Assembly (NCBI GenBank): GCA_964345555.1
Contig: CAYFRD010000017.1
Location: 1 to 36,276 of the forward strand
Reading direction: 5' to 3'
Source: Peptoniphilus_E sp964345555
GTDB lineage: Bacteria; Bacillota; Clostridia; Tissierellales; Peptoniphilaceae
Length of the DNA stretch: 36,276 nt
Each line of letters starts with the position of its first letter. The stretch's first letter is position 1. Shown in pieces: positions 15,029 through 23,288 of this stretch. Both the position numbers and the translations under genes were made by a program. A model generated the notes under the pieces. The model saw only the letters and a program-made list of their open reading frames with translations, was not told the DNA's origin and did not search any database.

Positions 15029-15949
15029 ATGTCACAGAAGGATAAAAAACTCAATAATTATATAGTGCTGGCTGAGGATTTTTATAGTAGAGGGGAATAT
15101 GAAAGTTCCATAGAATCCTATTGCAAAGCTGTGAATTTCGCCGATGAAGAAGAACGCGAGGAGATATTATTTGCAATAGCGGATATTCATATCCTCACGG
15201 AGAATTATTCTGAAGCTGAAAAAATATATAGCAAGATCATAGAGATAAATGAAAATGCCGCCGGAGCTTACTACGGACTTGCCTTGGTCGCAGAATTGTG
15301 GCAGGGAAGTGTTGAAGATGCCATAGCAAATTACAAGAGAGCTGTAGAGCTCGATCCATATTACGACAGGGCATATTACTATTTGGCACACCAGTATTTG
15401 AAGCAGGGAGAGAGAAATGCCGCACTGAACGCCTTGGAAAAATGTGTGGAATTGAATCCCGAGGACTATGTAAGTTACAACGACATAGGTTCAATCTACG
15501 AAAATGAGAAAAATTTCGATATTGCTGAAAATTATTTTAAAAAGAGTCTTGCAATAAATCCTGAGTATTTCAGAGCGCTCTATAACATGGGAGTGGTATG
15601 CAAGGCGAGAGGGGATAATGACAGGGCTCTCATGTACTATAAAAGGGCGAAGGAGTTTTCCGATTTTGAAAACATATACTTGAATATGTCCGCTCTGTAT
15701 ATTGAAGAAGAGGATTTAAATTCAGCTTTGGAGATTTTGACTGAAGGCATAGGGTTAAATGAAGACAGTGTGAATCTGTACTATAACAGAGCCTGTGTCT
15801 ATGCAAAAATAAATAGATTGGATAAAGCTGTGCAGGATTATAAATCGGCAGTATGTTTAAATAAAAATGTAGAGATTTGGGCAAGTGATGATCCGGATTT
15901 AAAGGATGTTATAAAAGGAGTAAAAGATGATAATAATAAAGACAACTGA
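15029..15949 (+). CDS. Tetratricopeptide repeat protein
   Basis: A soluble 306-residue protein built almost wholly of TPR units (about seven). Examples are YSRGEYESSIESYCKAV, AYYGLALVAELWQGS, DRAYYYLAHQYLKQGERNAAL, YVSYNDIGSIYENEKNFDIA, FRALYNMGVVCKARGDNDRA and VNLYYNRACVYAKINRLDKA. Each has the W/Y-LG-Y-A-P pattern typical of TPRs. It has no signal peptide or extra catalytic domain, so it is probably a scaffold for protein contacts. A longer frame from 14990 exists, but AGGAGG at 15018-15023 fixes the ATG at 15029. The 3' end overlaps map by 23 bases, implying translational coupling. Confidence 0.85.
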   Translation: MSQKDKKLNNYIVLAEDFYSRGEYESSIESYCKAVNFADEEEREEILFAIADIHILTENYSEAEKIYSKIIEINENAAGAYYGLALVAELWQGSVEDAIANYKRAVELDPYYDRAYYYLAHQYLKQGERNAALNALEKCVELNPEDYVSYNDIGSIYENEKNFDIAENYFKKSLAINPEYFRALYNMGVVCKARGDNDRALMYYKRAKEFSDFENIYLNMSALYIEEEDLNSALEILTEGIGLNEDSVNLYYNRACVYAKINRLDKAVQDYKSAVCLNKNVEIWASDDPDLKDVIKGVKDDNNKDN

Positions 15950-16682
15950 AGAAATAGAGAAGATGAAGGTAGCGGGCAAGGTTTTGTCAGATGTTCACCA
16001 CGAACTTAGAAATTTGATAAAACCCGGTGTAAAAACCATAGAACTGGACAGGTTTGTGGAGAAGTATTTAAAAAAAAGGGGAGCATCTCCCGAGCAAAAA
16101 GGTTATGAGGGATATCCATATTCTATTTGTTCCAGTGTGAACGACGAGATCTGTCACGGATTTCCTTCGGAGTATGAATTAAAAGATGGAGACATAGTTA
16201 CCATAGACATGGTTGTGAATGTTGACGGTTGGCTCGCCGATTCGGCTTGGTCCTATGAAGTGGGCAATGTATCGGAAGATGCCAAGGCTCTGCTTAAAGC
16301 AACAAGAGAGGCGATGTACAAGGGAATTGAAAAGGCGGTCATAGGCAACAGACTGGGAGATATAGGACATGCAATTCAATCCTATGTGGAACCTAAGGGG
16401 TACAGTGTAGTCAGGGAGTTTGTCGGACACGGAATAGGCAGAGAAATGCACGAAGATCCGCAGGTTTTGCACTATGGGAAGCCGGGAAGAGGTATAAGAA
16501 TCACAGAGGGCATGGTATTTACAGTGGAGCCGATGATAAATGCGGGAAAATATGATTTAACTATAGATGACAACGGATGGACCGCAAGAACGAGGGACGG
16601 TTCTCTTTCGGCACAGTATGAACACCAAATCGCCATAACAAAGGACGGACCTGTGATAATAACAGATCAGGGAGATTGTTAA
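15927..16682 (+). CDS. map: Methionine aminopeptidase type I
   Basis: Removes the N-terminal methionine from new proteins. All the pita-bread-fold metal ligands are visible in the 251 residues: Asp94 in VTIDMVV, Asp105 in LADSAWS, His168 in GHGIGREMH, Glu201 in FTVEPMI and Glu232 in YEHQIAIT. The substrate-site histidines His78 (CHGFPS) and His175 are also present. There is no N-terminal zinc-finger extension. AAAGGAG precedes the ATG inside the end of the TPR gene, and the MATE gene follows after 10 bases. Here map sits away from the ribosomal protein locus. Confidence 0.95.
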   Translation: MIIIKTTEEIEKMKVAGKVLSDVHHELRNLIKPGVKTIELDRFVEKYLKKRGASPEQKGYEGYPYSICSSVNDEICHGFPSEYELKDGDIVTIDMVVNVDGWLADSAWSYEVGNVSEDAKALLKATREAMYKGIEKAVIGNRLGDIGHAIQSYVEPKGYSVVREFVGHGIGREMHEDPQVLHYGKPGRGIRITEGMVFTVEPMINAGKYDLTIDDNGWTARTRDGSLSAQYEHQIAITKDGPVIITDQGDC

Positions 16683-16692
16683 TAGGAGGAGT

Positions 16693-18081
16693 ATGAGCAG
16701 AGGAATAGATATTTTAAAAGATGATATAATGAAGGTGATGGTAAAATTATCCTTACCTCTCATGGGAACAGCTTTTATACAGATGGCATATTCCATGGTG
16801 GACTTAATTTGGCTGGGAAAATTATCCACAGAAGCAGTAGCCGCAGTGGGCAGTGTTGGATTTTTCGTTTGGATATCGCAAGCACTCACACTGATAGCAA
16901 AGACAGGTCTTTCTGTTGGTATGAGCCAGGCCTATGGAAAAAGCGACAGAAAAAGTCTGATCAGTATAATGAGGAGCGGTTTTCAAGTAAATTCTGTTAT
17001 TTTCATTATGGTCACTTTTATATGTGTTTTTTTCAAGAGAGAACTTTTGGGAATTTATAACTTAGAACAAAATGTAGAAATTTTGGCAATGGAATATTTT
17101 GAAATAGTCATAGCGGGATTTATATTCACATTTTCAGCGGCATTCTTTTCAGCTGTATACTATGCCGAGGGCAATTCCAAGACTCCCTTTAAAATATCAA
17201 CCATAGCCTTGGTCACAAACATAGTTTTAGATCCGATGTTGATATTCGGCGTAGGTGTGTTCCCTGAGTTGGGAGTCAAGGGGGCGGCAATAGCCACAGT
17301 ATTCGCCCAGGGCTTGCAGGTGCTGATATACTTGTTCTTGGGAAAAAAATACGACGAAATATTCACAAGAGTCAACTTCTTCGAGAAGTTCGATTTTAAA
17401 TTTTGTCTGGATATATTGAAACTGGGTATTCCCACGTCGTTGACATCAATAGTGCACGCCTTTGTGGGAATAAAACTGAACAGCTACATAGCAGGATTCG
17501 GTACTGCTTCCGTATCGGCATACACCATAGGTTCTCAAATAGAATCCATTTCATGGATGACAGCGGAGGGATTCGCAACAGCATTCAGTACAATTTTCGG
17601 ACAAAATTACGGAGCACAGAACTTTGAAAGGTTGAAGGAAGCAAGAAAAAAGGGCATGAGGATATTGACTTGGATAGGAGTCTTTGCCGCAGCATTGCTC
17701 TTCATTTTCGGGAGAAATATCTTCGAGGTGTTCATACCTGTTGATGCACATGTAATAGCCATAGGTGCAGGTTATTTAAAAATAAATGCCATATCTGAAC
17801 TGTTCATGTGTTACGAAATAGGTACAACAGGTATGATGAACGGATTGGGATTAACAAAGTATCCTGCAATCAACTCAGTGATATTAAATGTCATGAGAAT
17901 TCCCATAGCGCTGGCACTTATGCCCATCTTAAATGTAAACGGAATTTGGCTTGCCATGTCCATGTCAAGTTGCATAAAGGGTGTCACGGTAATTTTAATC
18001 TATATATATCTAAGAGATAAAACGTCAGGGTTTAGGGTAGATATGGAAAAATATGTAAGCAGAGTTAAAAATGTAGTTTAG
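16693..18081 (+). CDS. MATE family efflux transporter
   Basis: A 462-residue polytopic protein with two six-helix halves of the MATE (multidrug and toxic compound extrusion) family. The N-terminus VMVKLSLPLMGTAFIQMAYSMVDLIWLGKLSTEAVAAVG is characteristic, as is the repeat-2 counterpart LGIPTSLTSIVHAFVGIKLNSYIAGFGTASVSAYTIG (about 240-275). It is an exporter driven by a Na+ or H+ gradient; substrates cannot be predicted. The AGGAGGAG site lies just before the ATG. It sits between map and a cyclophilin gene in one tightly spaced operon. Confidence 0.9.
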   Translation: MSRGIDILKDDIMKVMVKLSLPLMGTAFIQMAYSMVDLIWLGKLSTEAVAAVGSVGFFVWISQALTLIAKTGLSVGMSQAYGKSDRKSLISIMRSGFQVNSVIFIMVTFICVFFKRELLGIYNLEQNVEILAMEYFEIVIAGFIFTFSAAFFSAVYYAEGNSKTPFKISTIALVTNIVLDPMLIFGVGVFPELGVKGAAIATVFAQGLQVLIYLFLGKKYDEIFTRVNFFEKFDFKFCLDILKLGIPTSLTSIVHAFVGIKLNSYIAGFGTASVSAYTIGSQIESISWMTAEGFATAFSTIFGQNYGAQNFERLKEARKKGMRILTWIGVFAAALLFIFGRNIFEVFIPVDAHVIAIGAGYLKINAISELFMCYEIGTTGMMNGLGLTKYPAINSVILNVMRIPIALALMPILNVNGIWLAMSMSSCIKGVTVILIYIYLRDKTSGFRVDMEKYVSRVKNVV

Positions 18082-18089
18082 GAGGAAAT

Positions 18090-18692
18090 ATGATAGAACA
18101 ATTAAAAAAACCTGAAAAAGGAGAAGAAATTGCAGTTTTAAATACGAATCACGGAAAGATAAAGATGAGACTATTCCCGGAGGCAGCTCCCAAAGCTGTG
18201 GAGAATTTTAAAGAGCTGATAAAAAGAGGATATTACGACGGATTGATCTTTCACAGAGTAATCGACAACTTTATGATTCAAGGCGGAGATCCTATGGGCA
18301 CGGGTGTTGGTGGAGAGAGCATCTGGGGCAAACCCTTTGAAGATGAATTTGATTTGCATTTCAGAAACTTCAGAGGAGCTTTATCCATGGCAAATGCAGG
18401 ACCCAATACCAACGGTTCGCAATTTTTCATCGTGCAAATGGGTCCCATTGAAGAGGAAACCATCAGAAAAATGAGATCGGCAGGTGCGGAAAAGGGATAC
18501 CCGGACGAAATAGTGGACGTCTATGAAAATCTCGGCGGAACTTATTGGCTCGATGGAAAACATACAGTCTTCGGGCAGGTTTTTGAGGGTATGGAAACAG
18601 TTGATGAAATTGCATCGGTAAGAGTCGATTTCAGAAACAAGCCTGTGAAAGATGTAGTTATTGAAAGTGCAAAAATAGAAGAACACATTTAA
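18090..18692 (+). CDS. Peptidyl-prolyl cis-trans isomerase, cyclophilin type
   Basis: A 200-residue cytoplasmic cyclophilin. The catalytic arginine is in IFHRVIDNFMIQGGDP, with GESIWGKPFEDEF, LSMANAGPNTNGSQFFI and KHTVFGQVFEGM, all standard active-site strands. An insertion around 125-150 (MGPIEEETIRKMRSAGAEKGYPDEIVDVYENLGG) lengthens the protein compared with the roughly 165-residue core, as seen in many clostridial cyclophilins. There is no signal peptide. GGAGG precedes the ATG and the gene starts 8 bases after the MATE stop. It is the last gene of the operon, before a terminator. Confidence 0.93.
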   Translation: MIEQLKKPEKGEEIAVLNTNHGKIKMRLFPEAAPKAVENFKELIKRGYYDGLIFHRVIDNFMIQGGDPMGTGVGGESIWGKPFEDEFDLHFRNFRGALSMANAGPNTNGSQFFIVQMGPIEEETIRKMRSAGAEKGYPDEIVDVYENLGGTYWLDGKHTVFGQVFEGMETVDEIASVRVDFRNKPVKDVVIESAKIEEHI

Positions 18693-18713
18693 AAAGTTAA
18701 AAGTATTTATATA

Positions 18714-18757
18714 AGGCAAATAATTTTTACAAAGTTTAATTAAATTATTTGTCTTTT
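18714..18757 (+). terminator. Terminator after the cyclophilin gene
   Basis: A 12-base-pair AT-rich stem (GGCAAATAATTT 18715-18726 with AAATTATTTGTC 18742-18753, one G-T pair) followed by a T run. Confidence 0.72.
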
Positions 18758-18832
18758 TAAATGATAAATTTTAGAGATAATTTGATTAAATTTCAGTTTA
18801 AGTTTTTCTTAATATTTAACGTGAAGTCTGAA

Positions 18833-18841
18833 TGATATAAT
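18833..18841 (+). promoter_or_regulatory. Extended -10 promoter of the CapA-like gene
   Basis: TGATATAAT (18833-18841), 16 bases before the ATG at 18858. No good -35 at 17 bases; TTTAAC is at 15. The same TGATATAAT sequence occurs at 15001 and 30419. Confidence 0.5.
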
Positions 18842-18857
18842 TAAATTGGTGAATAAA

Positions 18858-20054
18858 ATGAAAAAAGTTTTTTACGCTCTATTGGCAATTGTTTTTATCT
18901 TTATGGCATTATCCATAGGGATATACTACAGCGGATTTTCCTTTGAAAAAAGTGAAGTAGAAACAAAAAAATCCTTTGACGTTGAGAAAAAGGAAGAAAT
19001 TGAAGAATCCGGAACTCATCAGGTGAAGATTTGGGCTACGGGGGATATAATGTACCATATGCCTCTGTATAAAAATAATTTCAATGAACAAAGGGGAGAG
19101 TATGACTTCTCCAATTATTACAGAAAAGTTGAGGAGTATCTAAATGGTGCGGACTTGGTCGTAGGCAATTTTGAAAGCACTGTCAACCCCGCTAAAGCTC
19201 TAAGCGGTCACCCCATGTTCAACACTCCGCCTGAATCACTGAAGTATTTAAAAAACTCAGGATTTGATATTCTGTCCACTGCCAATAATCATTGCTTGGA
19301 CACCGGAGTGGAGGGAGTTTATGCCACCATTGAAGCTATGGACAAGGCCGGACTTAAACACTTCGGAACATATAAGGACGCAAGAAAACCTCTGGTTATA
19401 GAATACAACAACATAAAAATCGGATTTCTATCTTATTCCGAGATATTTAACGGAATGGATCCCTTGGTAGACGAAGATAAAAAACACATAATATCACCAC
19501 TTGATGAAGAGCTGATAATAAAGGATGTCACTGAACTTAAAAACCAAGGCGCGGACTACATAATCTGTTATCCTCATTGGGGCATAGAATACAGCAGAGT
19601 GCCAAGTGAAAGACAGAAGTACTTCAATGATTTTTTAATACAAAATGGTGTAGATGCGGTGTTGGGTTCACACCCGCATGTTATTCAACCCTTTGAAACA
19701 AGGGAATTTGAAGGTGATGAAAAGTTCACCATATACTCCATGGGCAATTCAATTTCCAACCAAAGAATAAAATGGATCGGAAGAAAAGGTGTGGAATCTG
19801 GAGTATTTGTGGAACTTAATATCGAAAAGACCGGAGATAAGACAATACTTAAAAATTATAAATTGTTTCCCACCTATGTTAACAGATACAGGGATGAAAG
19901 AGGAGTTATACAGTCGGAAGCAGTATTGTACTACGATTTAGCTGCAGGAGGAAAATACAGAGATATTTTAAGTGAAACAGACAAGGTCTTTGTAGATGAA
20001 AATTACAAAGAAACCATGGAAGTTTTAAACAGCGAAGTAAATCATAGAAATTAG
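18858..20054 (+). CDS. CapA-family metallophosphatase, membrane-anchored
   Basis: A 398-residue protein with an N-terminal membrane segment (VFYALLAIVFIFMALSIGIYY, about 4-24), a charged linker and an extracellular CapA/PgsA-like calcineurin-type domain. Metal-site motifs are visible in order: ATGDIMYH, VVGNFEST, STANNHCLD, YPHWGIEY, LGSHPHVIQP and YSMGNS. CapA proteins are linked to poly-gamma-glutamate capsule synthesis or export. However, no capB/capC homologues are adjacent, so here it may act alone on an unknown cell-envelope substrate. TTG 18846 is also in frame, but GGTGA five bases before ATG 18858 supports the ATG. It has its own promoter and terminator. Confidence 0.87.
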   Translation: MKKVFYALLAIVFIFMALSIGIYYSGFSFEKSEVETKKSFDVEKKEEIEESGTHQVKIWATGDIMYHMPLYKNNFNEQRGEYDFSNYYRKVEEYLNGADLVVGNFESTVNPAKALSGHPMFNTPPESLKYLKNSGFDILSTANNHCLDTGVEGVYATIEAMDKAGLKHFGTYKDARKPLVIEYNNIKIGFLSYSEIFNGMDPLVDEDKKHIISPLDEELIIKDVTELKNQGADYIICYPHWGIEYSRVPSERQKYFNDFLIQNGVDAVLGSHPHVIQPFETREFEGDEKFTIYSMGNSISNQRIKWIGRKGVESGVFVELNIEKTGDKTILKNYKLFPTYVNRYRDERGVIQSEAVLYYDLAAGGKYRDILSETDKVFVDENYKETMEVLNSEVNHRN

Positions 20055-20058
20055 AAAT

Positions 20059-20100
20059 AGGGAACTCGGTAGAGAATTAGCTACATGAGTTCCCTTTTTT
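20059..20100 (+). terminator. Terminator after the CapA-like gene
   Basis: The stem AGGGAACTC (20059-20067) with GAGTTCCCT (20087-20095) has inner pairing GTAG/CTAC and is followed by six Ts. Confidence 0.88.
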
Positions 20101-20314
20101 ATAATAGAGGATGTAAATTATATGTTTATATCGTTATCCATTATACGCAGTGTAAATACCTATCATATGCCCATATCTTTATTTAATACAAGTGTGCTCG
20201 GATGCAACATAGGTCTATACATATAAAGATTTAATTCATTAAAAAATATCAAGTAACATTTGCAATAAACAGATTAACTGACAGTATTCAGGAGAGCTGT
20301 GTGATTTAAAAGGA

Positions 20315-20797
20315 TTATTGCACCTTTAATATATTTTTTACTTCTGCTAAAAGATCCAGCTGTGTTTCGTAAACTCCGTCTACAGATTTGTCTTCGGAAT
20401 CAAATTTATAATATCGTGCATTGTTCGCACCATAAGGGTCTATGGCACAGATTCTGAAATATTCATAGGTGAATTCTCCCAAGTGCTGATCGAATAAAAG
20501 TTGTATATCTCCGTCGTGTAGATCTTGATGATTTTCTTCTTCGGATTTTTCAAGGGAGGAGAGAAGTTTTGTAATCTGCTCTACCATTTCCTCATTTAAC
20601 TCTGTGTCCTCGGAAGTTTTGGAGTCGCCATCTTCACGCATTATTTCAGCCTGCATGGTGTTGAATGAGTATTTTCACCTGAGGCGAAATTTATGGTGTA
20701 AGTGGGAAGTTCGGGGTTTTCCTTTTTTGATCTATCATCATTTTTTGCACATCCAATTAAAATAAATACAAGTGTAAAAATTAAATATTTTTTCATT
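20315..20797 (-). pseudogene. Small lipoprotein gene with frameshift
   Basis: On the minus strand an ATG at 20797, preceded by AGGTGAT, starts MKKYLIFTLVFILIGC, a lipoprotein signal peptide with lipobox LIGC and the lipidated Cys16. It is followed by AKNDDRSKKENPELPTYTI and NFASGE. The frame is then lost and ends soon after. A single missing A in the GAAAATAC run (plus-strand T run 20672-20675) restores NFASGEKYSFNTMQAEIMREDG, and reading continues to the stop at 20315. The repaired protein is about 160 residues, acidic, with no domain I recognise. A start at the internal ATG 20656 would give a 113-residue protein without a signal, which seems unlikely to be functional. It could be a sequencing error. 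Confidence 0.72.
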
Positions 20798-20863
20798 ACA
20801 TCACCTCTGAAATAATCATAACATATGGTATACTATAATTCACTTACAAAGCGAGAGGTAATT

Positions 20864-21232
20864 ATGAGCAAGAAAAAGAAAAAACAAATTACATTGAGAG
20901 ATATTAAAAGGATCAAATTGACGGAAGAAGAACAACACGTGGCAAAGAAAAAAGCCCTGCTTACCATACTACTGTGTATTTTGTGGCCGGTGACCTTGTT
21001 TATGCTGTGGCCGGGTACAAAGGAAGCCTTTGGAGTATTCTATTATTTAATTGCGGCAATTTCTATTTTGAACGTGGTGATGAGTTATTTCTATGTGAAT
21101 CTTGATATTTCACGAGATAAGTATATTTCCTACACATTCAGCTCCGGCATCGGCAAGATTGAAAGAGTTGCGATGTTGTTTCTTATTGTGGAAGTTATAT
21201 TTATTCTTTTGTATATCTTTGTGCTCAACTGA
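20864..21232 (+). CDS. Small three-helix membrane protein, unknown function
   Basis: A 122-residue protein. The N-terminal 30 residues are very basic (KKKKKQITLRDIKRIKLTEE). Three hydrophobic segments follow: ALLTILLCILWPVTLFMLWPG (about 32-52), VFYYLIAAISILNVVMSYF and ERVAMLFLIVEVIFILLYIFV. I do not recognise a family. A longer frame from 20825 exists, but GAGAGG at 20852-20857 points to the ATG at 20864. It is divergent from the broken lipoprotein gene, with TATACT/TATAAT-like -10 candidates at 20829-20839, and lies just upstream of the ctsR promoter. Confidence 0.65.
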   Translation: MSKKKKKQITLRDIKRIKLTEEEQHVAKKKALLTILLCILWPVTLFMLWPGTKEAFGVFYYLIAAISILNVVMSYFYVNLDISRDKYISYTFSSGIGKIERVAMLFLIVEVIFILLYIFVLN

Positions 21233-21249
21233 TGTGATGTAATTCGGGA

Positions 21250-21278
21250 TTGACAAATATACAATTCCGATGTACTAT
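21250..21278 (+). promoter_or_regulatory. SigA-type promoter of the ctsR operon
   Basis: A consensus -35 TTGACA (21250-21255), a 17-base spacer and a TACTAT -10 (21273-21278), about 70 bases upstream of the ctsR start. Confidence 0.7.
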
Positions 21279-21323
21279 ATAAATAGTTGATTATGGAAAT
21301 AATCGATTATTTTTTAAACTAAA

Positions 21324-21340
21324 GGACAAAGATGGTCAAA
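21324..21340 (+). promoter_or_regulatory. CtsR operator
   Basis: GGACAAAGATGGTCAAA matches the CtsR direct heptad consensus RGTCAAANANRGTCAAA with one mismatch and the correct 3-base spacer. It lies between the promoter and the ctsR start, directly before the ribosome binding site, fitting autorepression by blocking early transcription. Confidence 0.82.
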
Positions 21341-21349
21341 GGTGATTAT

Positions 21350-21805
21350 ATGGCAAAACTTTCAAATTCCATTGAGGACTTTTTGAATTCGCTTTTAGAA
21401 GAAGCTGATGGAATTTTAGAAATTCAAAGATCGAAAATTTCAGATAGATTTAACTGCGCACCTTCGCAAATCAACTACGTTTTGACTACAAGGTTCACAC
21501 CCTACAAAGGATACTATGTTGAATCAAGAAGAGGCGGAGGCGGTTATATCAGAATAGTAAGGGTAGAAATAAAGAATAAGAACAGAATGGAAAAAATATT
21601 CAAGGACGAGATCGGGGATTCTTTGACCAAGGGAAAGGCGGATCAAATAATTGACGAGTTGGTACATCTTGAATATTTGACGCAGAGAGAAGGAGAACTC
21701 ATAAAGGTCTTAGTGAATGACAGATCCTTGAACAAGGCCAACGAAAATAAAAATGAACTCAGGGCGGATATATTGAAAAATATAATGCTTGTAGTCCTAC
21801 AATAG
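21350..21805 (+). CDS. ctsR: Transcriptional repressor CtsR
   Basis: Represses class III heat-shock genes by binding tandem heptads such as that at 21324-21340. The 151-152 residue length is standard. The winged helix-turn-helix is clear: ISDRFNCAPSQINYVLTTRFT, then the wing GYYVESRRGGGGYIRI with the glycine-rich tetrad that inserts into DNA. The C-terminal part is the usual dimer/McsB-interaction region. An ATG at 21332 is in frame but overlaps the operator. GGTGAT at 21341-21346 with a 3-base spacer supports ATG 21350. It is the first gene of ctsR-mcsA-mcsB-clpC-radA. Confidence 0.95.
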   Translation: MAKLSNSIEDFLNSLLEEADGILEIQRSKISDRFNCAPSQINYVLTTRFTPYKGYYVESRRGGGGYIRIVRVEIKNKNRMEKIFKDEIGDSLTKGKADQIIDELVHLEYLTQREGELIKVLVNDRSLNKANENKNELRADILKNIMLVVLQ

Positions 21806-21814
21806 GAGGTTAAT

Positions 21815-22333
21815 ATGCTTTGCGATAATTGTAAAAAGAACGAAGCGATTATTTCATATACAAAAATGATCGGCAACGAGATAGATGAAGTTCATCTTTG
21901 TGCTGAATGTGCCGAAAAAAAGATGAGAGAGGACATGGTTTTCAGTAATGTTGTGACTGACAAGGTGGAAAGTTTTCTAAGGGAGCTTTTCAAATTGACG
22001 GGCAAGAACAATAATTTTGTCAGCGATAAGAAATGCAGCAATTGCGGCTCAACTTTTAAGGAATTGGAGCAGAACAGGCTGGGTTGTGAAGAATGCTATG
22101 AAGAATTTAAAGAGGAAATAGAAAGCATGCTTCAAAGTTTGAAATTTTCCTCAAAGCACATAGGTAAGATTCCCAAGGGTGCAGGAGAGGCTCCTGTTTA
22201 CAAGCGTGAAGAGGAAGAATTGATGAACAGGTTGAAAAATGCCGTTGATGTGGAAAACTACGAAGAAGCGGCGGTTCTACGTGATAAGTTAAAGGAGTTA
22301 AGAGAGGCAAATGAGTGTAATACTGTACAGTGA
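21815..22333 (+). CDS. mcsA: McsA, zinc-finger activator of McsB
   Basis: A 172-residue protein that in B. subtilis binds and activates the arginine kinase McsB. Two zinc-binding regions are visible: CDNCKKN with CAECAEKK at the N-terminus, and CSNCGS with CEECYEEF in the middle. A C-terminal UVR-type helical hairpin follows (EELMNRLKNAVDVENYEEAAVLRDKLKEL, about 135-165). AGGAGG precedes the ATG, 10 bases after ctsR. Its end overlaps mcsB by 23 bases. All zinc cysteines are kept, although the partner kinase appears degenerate. Confidence 0.93.
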   Translation: MLCDNCKKNEAIISYTKMIGNEIDEVHLCAECAEKKMREDMVFSNVVTDKVESFLRELFKLTGKNNNFVSDKKCSNCGSTFKELEQNRLGCEECYEEFKEEIESMLQSLKFSSKHIGKIPKGAGEAPVYKREEEELMNRLKNAVDVENYEEAAVLRDKLKELREANECNTVQ

Positions 22334-23285
22334 ACTTAAAATTTCAAGGAATGTATCAGGTCTTAACTTCCCCTCAAGAATGGATAACGAAAGTGCGGAG
22401 AAACTCCTTATAAAACTTGATGAAGTGCTTGGCAAGAGAGGTTTTAAATTCAGAAGGACAAGAGATTTGTCCTCCCTTGAAAAACTCAAACTATACGAAG
22501 AGGGAGTGTTAACTGCAAGTATATTGAAGCACGAACATTTCAGTGGAGTATTTATAGATGAAAACGACCTGGTCGTGAGAGCCAACGGCGAAAATCACAT
22601 TGAGATATACAAAAACACCAAGGAGAAGAATTTGCAGGATATCTTCAAAGAAGCAAACTTATTGGACGATTATCTCGACGATAATATCAAGTATGCTTTC
22701 AGAGAAGATTTCGGATATTTGACATCCAACCCCAATTATTGCGGAAACGGGTTGGTGGCGGAGGTGTACTTGCACTTGCCGGCGATAAATTACTTCGGCA
22801 GAAATTCTCTCATGAACACACTGAACAGATTAGGATACAGCATCAGTTCTTTAAGCCCGGGAGATAAGGCGGTCGGCTCCATATATAAATTGTCTTTGGA
22901 CAGAACTATAGGTATAGGCGAGGAGGAGTATCTAACCAAGCTGCTTAACATCGCCGGGGAAGTGGAGGACATGGAGGAACAAAACAGAAAAAAGCTCTAC
23001 CTGGATGAGATCATAGACTTGGAAGACTTGGTTAACAGAGCCTTCGGAATTTTGAGAAATTCGAGGGTAATAGATGAGGCTGAGATGATAGACAAAATGA
23101 GTGATCTATTTTTGGGAATAGAGCTCAGCATTTTAAAACCCAAGGAAAAAATGGACTTGATGGATTCCATAAAGCAATTTAAAAACGGTCATCTGCAAGT
23201 GGAGAGAGGAGCGCTTCTGGATGAAAAATCGCGAAATATTTTGCGAGCGAACAATATAAGAAAGATGATGAAGGAGGTTTTTTAA
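22311..23285 (+). CDS. mcsB: McsB-like protein with degenerate kinase site
   Basis: The fold is clearly McsB (protein-arginine kinase, phosphagen-kinase family). Aligned from memory with the B. subtilis protein it lacks the first 20 or so residues, and most active-site positions are changed. SSRIRLARN becomes YSELKISRN (7-14). EEDHIRIQ becomes GENHIEIY (93-100). YLTSCPTN, with the conserved active-site Cys, becomes YLTSNPNY with Asn140. GTGLRAS becomes GNGLVAE (145-151). VVRGIYGEGSEAVG becomes SISSLSPGDKAVG (177-189). Residues outside the active site are well conserved (HLPA, EDLVNRAFGILRNSR). The frame is intact at 324 residues, with AAGGAG before the overlapping start. It is probably an inactive scaffold or adaptor; unknown alternative catalysis cannot be excluded. 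Confidence 0.85.
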   Translation: MSVILYSELKISRNVSGLNFPSRMDNESAEKLLIKLDEVLGKRGFKFRRTRDLSSLEKLKLYEEGVLTASILKHEHFSGVFIDENDLVVRANGENHIEIYKNTKEKNLQDIFKEANLLDDYLDDNIKYAFREDFGYLTSNPNYCGNGLVAEVYLHLPAINYFGRNSLMNTLNRLGYSISSLSPGDKAVGSIYKLSLDRTIGIGEEEYLTKLLNIAGEVEDMEEQNRKKLYLDEIIDLEDLVNRAFGILRNSRVIDEAEMIDKMSDLFLGIELSILKPKEKMDLMDSIKQFKNGHLQVERGALLDEKSRNILRANNIRKMMKEVF

Positions 23286-23288
23286 CCT

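Noticed and set aside
20101..20314. Small RNA or hidden gene between the CapA-like gene and the lipoprotein gene
   Set aside because: AT-rich with no stable hairpin followed by Ts and no frame with a ribosome binding site.
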